The position numbers and the translations under genes were made by a program. Below the pieces are notes generated by a model. That model was not told where the DNA came from and did not search any database. It worked only from the letters and a program-made list of their open reading frames with translations. Positions 24,969 to 31,664 of a stretch of 31,664 nt of DNA are shown here, one piece after another; positions within the stretch are counted from its first letter, which is position 1; the number at the start of each line of letters is the position of its first letter. Source of the DNA: Ruminococcus sp. UBA4350 (GTDB taxonomy: Bacteria; Bacillota; Clostridia; Oscillospirales; Ruminococcaceae); NCBI GenBank assembly GCA_002394125.1, contig DGSY01000185.1:1-31664 (forward strand), in the 5' to 3' direction.

Positions 24969-25535
24969 ATGAAACAGCTCGCTGTCATTCTTCCTGGCAT
25001 CGGCTATCACAAGGACAAGCCGCTGCTCTATTACGCCGCAGGACTCGCGAGATCCTGCGGCTATGCCATAGCACATATCGAATATCATGATATGCCGCAG
25101 AAGATCCGCGGCAATGCGGAAATGATGCAGCAGGCCGCTGCGCTCGCCGTTCAGCAGACGACAGAGCAGATGCAGGCGATCGGTCTGCCCGCATATGACC
25201 GCATACTGCTGATCGGCAAGAGCATCGGTACGATCGCGGCCGCGCAGTATGCCGCAGGGCATCCGCTCCGCATCCGGCAGATCTGGTATACGCCGCTGGA
25301 GGCAGCATTTTTATTTGCGCCGCCTGCCGGATCCTGCACCGCATTTCTCGGCACTGCCGATCCGTGGTCAGATCCGGCGCAGATCCGGCAATCAGCGGCG
25401 GCACAGGAAATCCCGCTGTATCTCTATCCGGACTGCAATCATTCGCTGGAATGCAGCGACATTCTCCGCAATATCCGCAATCTCGGAGAGATCATGCAGA
25501 TCACAGCAGATTTTATCGCAGATAACAAAAACTGA
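24969..25535 (+). CDS. Small alpha/beta-hydrolase-fold protein
   Basis: 188 residues, no signal peptide. The order of motifs is that of an alpha/beta hydrolase: an oxyanion-side turn LPGIGYHKDKP (8-18), the nucleophile elbow LLIGKSIGT with GKSIG (Ser85), an acid in GTADPWSD (Asp131), and the histidine in CNHSLE (His158). The substrate is unknown; the size suggests a compact esterase or acyl hydrolase. AAGGAG overlaps the WYL stop region 7 nt before the ATG, so it is co-transcribed with the regulator. The carbonic anhydrase gene follows after 13 nt. Confidence 0.75.
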   Translation: MKQLAVILPGIGYHKDKPLLYYAAGLARSCGYAIAHIEYHDMPQKIRGNAEMMQQAAALAVQQTTEQMQAIGLPAYDRILLIGKSIGTIAAAQYAAGHPLRIRQIWYTPLEAAFLFAPPAGSCTAFLGTADPWSDPAQIRQSAAAQEIPLYLYPDCNHSLECSDILRNIRNLGEIMQITADFIADNKN

Positions 25536-25548
25536 AAGGAGCAGATTT

Positions 25549-26118
25549 ATGCATACTGAAAATATATCCGCCTCGGACGCTCTGAAAATGCTCAAAGACG
25601 GAAACCGGCAATATCTCACATCCGACAAAAGCATCGGCGATATCTCGCCGCAGAAGCGGAAGGAAACACTCGAAAACGGACAGCATCCCTATGCCGTGAT
25701 CGTCTCCTGCTCCGATTCCCGCGTGATTCCGGAGGCGGTTTTCAGCGCCGGCATCGGTGAGCTGTTTGTGATCCGCGTGGCCGGAAATGTGATTGACGAT
25801 CATCAGCTCGGCTCGATCGAATATGCAGCCGAGCATCTTGGAATCCGGCTTGTCGTTGTGCTGGGACACGATCACTGCGGCGCCGTCGATGCGGCGATCC
25901 ATCACGATCCGGAGGGCTATATCAAATTTATCACGGATGAGATCCGGAACGCAATCGGCAGTGAGACAGATGATTACAAAGCCTGCTGTCTGAATGTCCG
26001 GCACAGCATCGCAGTCATCGAAAGGAGTCTTGAGATCCGACAGGAAGAAGCACACGGCCTAATGGTGATCGGCGCAGTCTGCCGGCTCGGCAGCGGAGAG
26101 GTCGATTTTCTCCTGTGA
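25549..26118 (+). CDS. Beta-class carbonic anhydrase
   Basis: 189 residues. It interconverts CO2 and bicarbonate in the cytoplasm. Zinc ligands and the catalytic dyad are clear: CSDSRV (Cys54, Asp56, Arg58), HDHCG (His107, Cys110). RVAGN and SIEYAAEHLG are further family motifs. The open frame runs 100 codons further upstream, but that part overlaps the hydrolase gene in another frame. The ATG at 25549 has AAAGGAG 7 nt before it. It is the third gene of the WYL operon. Why a carbonic anhydrase should share that operon is not clear. No terminator hairpin follows. Confidence 0.93.
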   Translation: MHTENISASDALKMLKDGNRQYLTSDKSIGDISPQKRKETLENGQHPYAVIVSCSDSRVIPEAVFSAGIGELFVIRVAGNVIDDHQLGSIEYAAEHLGIRLVVVLGHDHCGAVDAAIHHDPEGYIKFITDEIRNAIGSETDDYKACCLNVRHSIAVIERSLEIRQEEAHGLMVIGAVCRLGSGEVDFLL

Positions 26119-26135
26119 AGTCAGGACGCGATAGA

Positions 26136-26186
26136 AAAAATGAAATTTAGTGAATCCATTGCACTTTTCGCAATAGTATGGTATAA
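26136..26186 (+). repeat. 51-bp direct repeat, copy 1, containing a promoter
   Basis: Identical over 51 bp to 26229-26279, with a 93-nt period. It holds TTGCAC (26159-26164), a 17-nt spacer with an extended TG, and TATAAC (26182-26187). A CCGGAC-AGT-GTCCGG palindrome follows at 26187-26201, at the predicted transcription start. Confidence 0.85.
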
Positions 26187-26228
26187 CCGGACAGTGTCCG
26201 GCTCCATTATGAAATCAGAACGTAAAGC

Positions 26229-26279
26229 AAAAATGAAATTTAGTGAATCCATTGCACTTTTCGCAATAGTATGGTATAA
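26229..26279 (+). repeat. 51-bp direct repeat, copy 2, containing a promoter
   Basis: The second copy holds TTGCAC (26252-26257), a 17-nt spacer and TATAAT (26275-26280) with TG one base upstream. It is the better promoter of the two because its -10 matches consensus fully. It lies about 48 nt upstream of the methyltransferase start. A GTCAG/CTGAC hairpin lies at 26287-26300. Confidence 0.85.
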
Positions 26280-26327
26280 TGAATCTGTCAGAACACTGAC
26301 GCACTACAAAAGTAAAGGATGTTGATT

Positions 26328-26882
26328 ATGAGTTTTTTACTGGAATACATCAAGAATCCGCGCCTGATCGGAGCGATCGCACCGAGCGGAAAGGAACTGA
26401 CCAAAAAGATGATGGTGCCCGTCAATTTTCAGAAGGCAGATGTCATCGTTGAATTCGGCCCCGGCACAGGCTCGTTCACCCGTGATCTTGTGATCCGCCG
26501 CAAGCCCTCCACGGCGCTGATCCTCATTGAACAGAATAAGAGCTTCTGCCGCGAGCTGCGCGAGCTGCTCTGCAATCAGCCGAATCTGCACATCATTCAC
26601 GGCAATGCCGAAAATGTCTGCGAGTATCTTGCGAAATTCGGCTACGATCATGCAGACTATATCGTCTCCGGTCTGCCGTTCACTTCCCTGCCGACGGAGG
26701 TCTCGAACCGCATTCTGGGCGCGACGCAGAAAGCCCTCGGCGGAACCGGCCGCTTTATCACATTCCAGTACACCATGCTCAAGCGGAAATTCTTCGAGCG
26801 TTATTTTGATATCTCTCATGTCCTGAAAGCGGTCAAGAATCTGCCGCCTGCCAATATTCTCGTCATGAAGAACAAGGTCTGA
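26328..26882 (+). CDS. SAM-dependent methyltransferase, phospholipid N-methyltransferase-like
   Basis: 184 residues. The glycine-rich SAM-binding motif is VIVEFGPGTGSFT (39-51), with an acidic strand end at LILIEQN. The opening FLLEYIKNPRLIGAIAPSGKEL and the VSGLPFTSLP motif are typical of the PmtA-like and rRNA-adenine-methylase-related proteins that methylate phosphatidylethanolamine or similar substrates. The actual substrate here is not known. An ATG three codons upstream overlaps the ribosome binding site; the one at 26328 has AAAGGA 8 nt before it. It is driven by the duplicated promoter and followed after 32 nt by dnaE. Confidence 0.82.
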   Translation: MSFLLEYIKNPRLIGAIAPSGKELTKKMMVPVNFQKADVIVEFGPGTGSFTRDLVIRRKPSTALILIEQNKSFCRELRELLCNQPNLHIIHGNAENVCEYLAKFGYDHADYIVSGLPFTSLPTEVSNRILGATQKALGGTGRFITFQYTMLKRKFFERYFDISHVLKAVKNLPPANILVMKNKV

Positions 26883-26900
26883 GACTGCGCTGACCGCGAA

Positions 26901-26907
26901 GGGAGGG
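26901..26907 (+). promoter_or_regulatory. Ribosome binding site that fixes the TTG start of dnaE
   Basis: GGGAGGG lies 7 nt before TTG, and the PHP domain motif starts within ten codons, so TTG is the real start. Confidence 0.75.
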
Positions 26908-26914
26908 ATCCGGA

Positions 26915-29900
26915 TTGGAACCGTTTGTGCATCTTCATGTGCATACTGAATACTCACTGCTCGACGGTGCCTGCCGGATCGACCGCCTCATGGAGCGCGT
27001 CAGGCAGAACGGACAGACCGCCGTCGCAATGACCGATCACGGCGTCATGTACGGCGCCGTACAGTTTTATCAGGCAGCAGCCGATGCCGGGATCCATCCG
27101 GTCATCGGCTGCGAGGTCTATATTGCGCCCCGTTCGCGCTTCGACAAGGAAACAGCCGCTGACCGCAGCCCCTATCATCTGACGCTGCTCTGCGAGAACA
27201 ATCAGGGCTATCAGAATCTCCTGCAAATCGTGTCAAAGGCGAGCATCGAGGGCTTTTATTCCAAGCCCCGCGCAGACTGGGAGCTGCTGAGCGCTTACCA
27301 TGAGGGACTGATCGCGCTGTCCGGCTGCATGAGCGGCGAGGTCTCACGCAAGCTCTCCGCGGGCGATTATGATGCCGCAAAGCAGACTGCGCTGCGCTAT
27401 GCGGCGCTGTTCGGCAAAGACCACTATTATCTCGAAATACAGAATCACAATATGGCGGAGGATCTGCCGATCCTCAAGGGCATCCGCCGGATCGCAGCCG
27501 AGACCGGTCTGCCGCTTGCTGCATCCAATGATGCGCATTATCTCACGAGAGAGGATGCGGGACTGCAAAAGCTGCTGGTCTGCATCCAGACCGGAACAAC
27601 GCTCCGTGCGCCGTCCGCAATGGCACTGCCGAACGACGAGTTCTATCTGAAATCGACGGAGGAAATGAACACGCTCTTTCGCGATGTGCCGGAAGCGCTC
27701 CGCAATACCGCAGAGATCGCGCAGCGCTGCAATGTCACATTCGAGTTCGGCAAGATCAAGCTGCCGAAGTACCGCGCGGAGGGCGTGACCGATACGGCTG
27801 CATATTTCCGGCAGCTCTGCGAGGAAGGACTGCACCGCCGTTACGGTGCGAAGCCGTCTGCAGAGGCCGTCAAACGGATGCGGTATGAATATGATGTCAT
27901 CACCCGCATGGGCTATGTGGATTATTACCTGATCGTCTGGGATTTCGTGCATTATGCGAAAAGCCATGATATTCCGGTCGGGCCGGGGCGCGGCTCCGGC
28001 GCGGGCAGTCTGTGCGCATACTGCATCGGCATCACCGATATTGATCCGCTGAAAAACGGCCTGCTCTTTGAGCGCTTTCTGAATCCGGAGCGCGTCAGTA
28101 TGCCGGATTTTGATATTGATTTCTGCATTGAGGGCAGACAGCGCGTGATCGACTATGTGACGCGCAGATACGGCGCGGATCATGTCGCGCAGATCATTGC
28201 ATTCGATACGCTGAAAGCAAAGGCCGCGATCCGCGACACCGGCCGCGCAATGGATCTCCCCTATTCGCTCTGCGATCAGGTCGCGAAGATGATCCCCTAT
28301 GATCTGAATATGACACTCTCAAAAGCACTGGAGGTCTCGCCGGAGCTGAAAGCCGCCTACGACGAAAAGCCGCAGGTGCAGCAGCTCATCCGCATGGCCG
28401 CACAGCTGGAGGGAATGCCGCGGCATACCTCGGTTCATGCGGCGGGTGTCGTGATCTCGGCAGTGCCGGTCGCGGAGCAGGTGCCGCTGCAAAAGAATGA
28501 GGATGCTGTCGTCACGCAGTATACGATGAACATTCTGGAACAGCTCGGCCTGCTGAAAATGGACTTTCTCGGTCTGCGGAACCTGACCGTCATCCGCGAA
28601 ACAGAGCGTCAGATCCAGCAGCGGAAGCCGGATTTCAAGGTCTCTGAAATTTCGGAGGACGATCCGGCGGTTTTCCGGATGCTCTCAAAGGGCGACAGCA
28701 TCGGCGTATTCCAGATGGAATCGGACGGGTTGCGGCGCGTACTGATCCGGATGCAGCCGAACTGTATTTCCGATCTCACAACGGTGATCTCACTCTACCG
28801 GCCGGGGCCGATGGACTCCATTCCGCAGTATCTCGCGGCGCGCTCCGATCCGAAAAAGGTGCATTACGATCACCCGCTGCTCGAACCGATCCTACGCGAA
28901 ACCTTTGGCTGCATCGTCTATCAGGAGCAGGTCATGGAAATCTGCCGCGCCCTCGCGGGATATTCCTACGGCAGAGCCGATCTCGTGCGCCGCGCAATGG
29001 CGAAGAAAAAGCATGATGTCATGGAGCAGGAGCGCGAGATCTTCATTCACGGCAATGATTCCTGCTGCGGCGCACTGGCAAACGGTGTTCCGGAGGAGAC
29101 TGCGAACGCAATTTTCGACCGCATGGCGGCATTCGCGAGCTATGCGTTCAACAAATCCCATGCCGCGGCCTATGCGCGTGTCGCCTATGAGACCGCGTAT
29201 CTCAAATGCCGCTACCCCGCGGAATACTACTCCGCGCTGATGACATCGGTCATCTCCTATACGCCAAAGCTGCTGGAATATATCGCACTGTCAGAGGCCG
29301 GCGGCATCCGCGTGCTGAAGCCGGATATCAACACCTCAAACGCCGGCTTTACGGTCTCCGGCGGAGATATCCGCTTCGGACTGCTTGCCGTGCGCGGGCT
29401 CGGTGCGGCTGCGATCGCGAAATATGTGCATGAGCGGCAGGAGAACGGAAAATACCGCAGTTTGCAGGATTTCTGCGAGCGCAATGCCGGTACGGAGCTG
29501 AATAAGCGTGCAGTCGAAAGCCTGATCCGCTGCGGCGCATTCGACGGGCTCGGCTGGAACCGCCGACAGATGCTCGAAACCTATGAGCAGATCATTTCCG
29601 CAGTCGGCAGCCAGAACCGCTATGTGATCTCCGGTCAGCTCTCGCTGTTCGGCGGCAATGAACCGGATGCCGGAATGCCGCAGATGCAGCCGCCGGATGT
29701 GCCGGAATATCCTGAACAGCTTCTGCTGCAAATGGAAAAAGAAATAACCGGTCTGTTTCTCTCCGGTCATCCCCTGCTGCGCTGGAAGCCGTACTGCACG
29801 CTGCTGCGCCTGCCGGAGACCGCGGATATTCTCCGGATGCGCGATCATGCACAGTTCATGCTGCTCTGCATGATACAGGAGGTGCGGCAGATCACAACGA

Positions 29901-30346
29901 AAAAAGGCGACAAAATGTGCCGCATGACTGTCTCGGATTTTTCCGGCGAGGCGGAATGCATCGTGTTCCAGTCGCTCTATCCGATGGTGCAGAATCTGCT
30001 CATGCCGGATACGGTCGTCTGGATCAAGGGAAAGGTCTCGCGCAAGGACAGAGAGGTGCAGCTCATCTGCGACGGCGTCATGCAGGAAAAGGCATTCGCC
30101 GATCTGACCGCTGGAAAAATGCTCTGCTGCAAGGTCGATGACAATGCGCAGGAGCAGATGAAAGCGGTCATGGAGATCTGCCGCAGATTTCCCGGTGATA
30201 CGCCGCTCTGCTTCTGGCTGAATCAGAGCCGGAAATATCTGTTTCCGCGGCATCCGTCCGGTGTGCAGATCGACGCCGCATTTCTCAAATCTCTGACCGA
30301 AACGCTGCCGCAGGCGCAGTGTGCGCTGATTGACCGCAGGAGGTAA
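26915..30346 (+). CDS. dnaE: DNA polymerase III subunit alpha
   Basis: 1143 residues, normal length for DnaE. The N-terminal PHP domain starts HLHVHTEYSLLDG (7-19). The polymerase core has GPGRGSGAGSL and PDFDIDFC, with catalytic Asp400 and Asp402; the third acid lies in the LGLLKMDFLGLRNL region. The fingers contain LYRPGPMDSIP and YQEQVM. A helix-hairpin-helix and an OB-fold (~960-1060, ending VWIKGKVSRKDREVQLI) bind DNA. It is the replicative polymerase of the DnaE rather than PolC type. The start is TTG; GGGAGGG 7 nt upstream decides it and no ATG fits. It overlaps the ribosome binding site of the next gene. Confidence 0.96.
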   Translation: MEPFVHLHVHTEYSLLDGACRIDRLMERVRQNGQTAVAMTDHGVMYGAVQFYQAAADAGIHPVIGCEVYIAPRSRFDKETAADRSPYHLTLLCENNQGYQNLLQIVSKASIEGFYSKPRADWELLSAYHEGLIALSGCMSGEVSRKLSAGDYDAAKQTALRYAALFGKDHYYLEIQNHNMAEDLPILKGIRRIAAETGLPLAASNDAHYLTREDAGLQKLLVCIQTGTTLRAPSAMALPNDEFYLKSTEEMNTLFRDVPEALRNTAEIAQRCNVTFEFGKIKLPKYRAEGVTDTAAYFRQLCEEGLHRRYGAKPSAEAVKRMRYEYDVITRMGYVDYYLIVWDFVHYAKSHDIPVGPGRGSGAGSLCAYCIGITDIDPLKNGLLFERFLNPERVSMPDFDIDFCIEGRQRVIDYVTRRYGADHVAQIIAFDTLKAKAAIRDTGRAMDLPYSLCDQVAKMIPYDLNMTLSKALEVSPELKAAYDEKPQVQQLIRMAAQLEGMPRHTSVHAAGVVISAVPVAEQVPLQKNEDAVVTQYTMNILEQLGLLKMDFLGLRNLTVIRETERQIQQRKPDFKVSEISEDDPAVFRMLSKGDSIGVFQMESDGLRRVLIRMQPNCISDLTTVISLYRPGPMDSIPQYLAARSDPKKVHYDHPLLEPILRETFGCIVYQEQVMEICRALAGYSYGRADLVRRAMAKKKHDVMEQEREIFIHGNDSCCGALANGVPEETANAIFDRMAAFASYAFNKSHAAAYARVAYETAYLKCRYPAEYYSALMTSVISYTPKLLEYIALSEAGGIRVLKPDINTSNAGFTVSGGDIRFGLLAVRGLGAAAIAKYVHERQENGKYRSLQDFCERNAGTELNKRAVESLIRCGAFDGLGWNRRQMLETYEQIISAVGSQNRYVISGQLSLFGGNEPDAGMPQMQPPDVPEYPEQLLLQMEKEITGLFLSGHPLLRWKPYCTLLRLPETADILRMRDHAQFMLLCMIQEVRQITTKKGDKMCRMTVSDFSGEAECIVFQSLYPMVQNLLMPDTVVWIKGKVSRKDREVQLICDGVMQEKAFADLTAGKMLCCKVDDNAQEQMKAVMEICRRFPGDTPLCFWLNQSRKYLFPRHPSGVQIDAAFLKSLTETLPQAQCALIDRRR

Positions 30347-30351
30347 CCCAA

Positions 30352-31566
30352 ATGTTCTATGAATCGCTTTCTCCGGAGCTGGAACAGCAGATCCTCGATG
30401 ACCGCAGACGCGGTTACACATCCCCCTTTGCCGCATCGGATGCAGACTGCATCCGCCGGAAGGAACGGCCGAGCGATGTGCCGAAAATCTACCGGCTCCC
30501 CTACTCCAAAGATGCCGACAAAATTCTCAACAGCGCGTTCTATAACCGCTACGCAGACAAAACACAGGTGTTCTCATTCTTCCGGAATGACGATCTCTCG
30601 CGCCGCGCACTTCATGTGCAGCTGGTCTCGCGCATTGCGCGGAACATCGGCTCGGTGCTGGGGCTGAATCTTGATCTGATCGAGGCGATTGCGACCGGTC
30701 ACGACATGGGGCATACGCCCTTCGGCCACGCCGGCGAGCACGCGCTCCATGACCTCTATCACGGGCGGACAGGCCGATGCTTCCGGCATAATCTCCACAG
30801 CGTCCGTGTGCTGGATACGATCATTCCTTATAACATCTCCCTGCAAACGCTGGACGGCATTGTCTGTCACAACGGCGAGCTGCCGCTGGAGGAATACCGC
30901 CCGATCCCGCTCGCCGGATTTGCAGAATTCGATCAGCGGATGCAGGAATGCATTCTCGATGAGGACGGCGACAGCAGACTGATCCCGATGACGCTGGAGG
31001 GCTGTCTCGTGCGCATCTGCGATATGCTCGCCTATCTCGGCAAGGACCGGCAGGATGCTGTCCGGGCGCATCTGATCGAATCCGAGGATATCTTCCCCGA
31101 AACCGCTGCCGGACGGACGAATGCCGAGATCGTCAACAATATGGAGGTCAATCTGATCGAGAACAGCTACGGCAAGCCTTTCCTGCGTCTGGACGCAGCG
31201 CATTTTGCGGCGCTCAAGCAGCTCAAGCACGAAAACTATGAGCTGATCTATTTCAAGGAGGCCGTGCAGAAGCAGGTGCGGGAAAGCATCGTGCCGATGA
31301 TGGAGCAGATGTATGAACGCATTTATCAGGATGCCGTACAGCATGACCGCAGCTCCTGTCTCTACCGTCACCACATCGCATCTGTCCTCGACAAGCAGCG
31401 CTGGTATCCGGCGGAGATCCCCTATGAGGAAACCGATCCGCATGATCTGACCGTCGATTTCATCGCGGCGATGACGGATGATTATTTCGTGGATTATTAC
31501 CGCGAGCTGTTCCCGCACAGCAAATATCACATTTCCTATGTCGGATATTTCGATGATATTCCGTAA
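30352..31566 (+). CDS. HD-domain dGTP triphosphohydrolase-like protein
   Basis: 404 residues. It carries the HD metal-binding pattern of dNTP triphosphohydrolases: His88 in LHVQLVSRIAR, His117-Asp118 in ATGHDMGHTPFGHAGE, and Asp224 in RICDMLAYLGKD. Enzymes of this group cut dGTP to deoxyguanosine and triphosphate and so adjust the dNTP pool. The N-terminal YRLPYSKDADKILNSAFYNRYADKTQVF segment also fits the family. AGGAGG overlaps the end of dnaE and the ATG follows its stop by 5 nt, so the two genes are translationally linked. Exact nucleotide preference is not known. No terminator is visible after it. Confidence 0.88.
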   Translation: MFYESLSPELEQQILDDRRRGYTSPFAASDADCIRRKERPSDVPKIYRLPYSKDADKILNSAFYNRYADKTQVFSFFRNDDLSRRALHVQLVSRIARNIGSVLGLNLDLIEAIATGHDMGHTPFGHAGEHALHDLYHGRTGRCFRHNLHSVRVLDTIIPYNISLQTLDGIVCHNGELPLEEYRPIPLAGFAEFDQRMQECILDEDGDSRLIPMTLEGCLVRICDMLAYLGKDRQDAVRAHLIESEDIFPETAAGRTNAEIVNNMEVNLIENSYGKPFLRLDAAHFAALKQLKHENYELIYFKEAVQKQVRESIVPMMEQMYERIYQDAVQHDRSSCLYRHHIASVLDKQRWYPAEIPYEETDPHDLTVDFIAAMTDDYFVDYYRELFPHSKYHISYVGYFDDIP

Positions 31567-31664
31567 AGACGACTGCGATCCTGTTTGATGTTTGCTGCCG
31601 GACTCCGATATGAAGTAAGGACAATGAGACAAGCTAGGGCGTGTTGACACTAAAATAATATGCG
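31567..31664. other. Non-coding end of the window
   Basis: No gene is seen. A TTGACA hexamer at 31644-31649 could be a -35, but the matching -10 would lie beyond the window edge. Confidence 0.3.

Noticed and set aside
25249..25548. N-terminal extension of the carbonic anhydrase by 100 codons
   Set aside because: It overlaps the hydrolase gene in another frame, and a strong ribosome binding site marks the start at 25549.
26136..26279. CRISPR-like repeat-spacer pattern
   Set aside because: Only two copies exist and the repeat is a promoter; no cas genes are present.
26140..26325. 61-codon frame holding the same 16-residue peptide twice
   Set aside because: The repeat is promoter DNA duplicated with a period divisible by three. 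There is no good ribosome binding site, and the frame contains both -10 boxes.
31631..31664. Possible outer end of an insertion sequence (CTAGGGCGTGTTGACAC)
   Set aside because: It recalls terminal repeats of some elements, but the partner end and any transposase lie outside the window, so it cannot be supported.

Overview
The window looks like a chromosomal segment of a gut Firmicute of the Ruminococcus / Oscillospiraceae type. The reasons are a secreted GH30 glycosidase ending in a type I dockerin (a cellulosome part), strong AAGGAG-type ribosome binding sites throughout, consensus sigma-A promoters, fairly GC-rich coding sequence, and low-GC-Gram-positive style DnaE, STAS, WYL and BspA-like proteins. 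The species is not fixed by the sequence. No rRNA, tRNA, CRISPR array or transposase gene was seen.

Layout. (1) 1-4150: the tail of aspartate kinase, a two-way terminator, a minus-strand GH30-CBM32-CBM32-dockerin enzyme, and a plus-strand ArsB/NhaD-type transporter with its own terminator. (2) 4195-15976: a biosynthetic cluster. A consensus promoter drives MATE exporter-ATPase fusion > 2980-residue NRPS (A-T-C-A-T-C-A-T-R) > Sfp-type phosphopantetheinyl transferase, with overlapping stop/start codons. A STAS anti-anti-sigma-like gene faces the operon at its 3' end. The NRPS should release its product reductively as an aldehyde or alcohol. Its first A domain lacks the usual Asp that binds an alpha-amino group, so an N-acyl dipeptide aldehyde is the leading guess. 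(3) 16241-17112: a lipoprotein joining a rhodanese domain to a cyclophilin-like domain.

(4) 17152-26118: an accessory block. On the minus strand lie a HerA/VirB4-like ATPase and an RNA polymerase alpha-CTD-like protein in one operon, followed by a CbxX/SpoVK-like AAA ATPase and a leucine-rich-repeat protein in a second operon. On the plus strand lie a WYL regulator with a C-terminal leucine-rich-repeat domain, an alpha/beta hydrolase and a beta-carbonic anhydrase. The WYL promoter and the AAA-operon promoter carry the same operator (TGTTCA-n6-TGAACA) at the same 10-nt distance from the same -10 (TATACT), so they are probably one regulon. Between the WYL and HerA genes a perfect sigma-A promoter reads into a roughly 130-nt non-coding stretch ending in a long hairpin and U-run: a candidate small RNA or attenuated leader. 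(5) 26119-31566: a tandemly duplicated 51-bp promoter in front of a phospholipid-methyltransferase-like gene, dnaE (TTG start) and an HD-domain dGTPase-like gene, closely spaced and probably one operon.

The two parts most likely to hold something undescribed are the NRPS cluster with its exporter-kinase fusion and STAS gene, and the WYL/HerA/alpha-CTD/AAA/LRR block with its shared operator and candidate RNA. All function statements rest on motifs read by eye; no database search was run.
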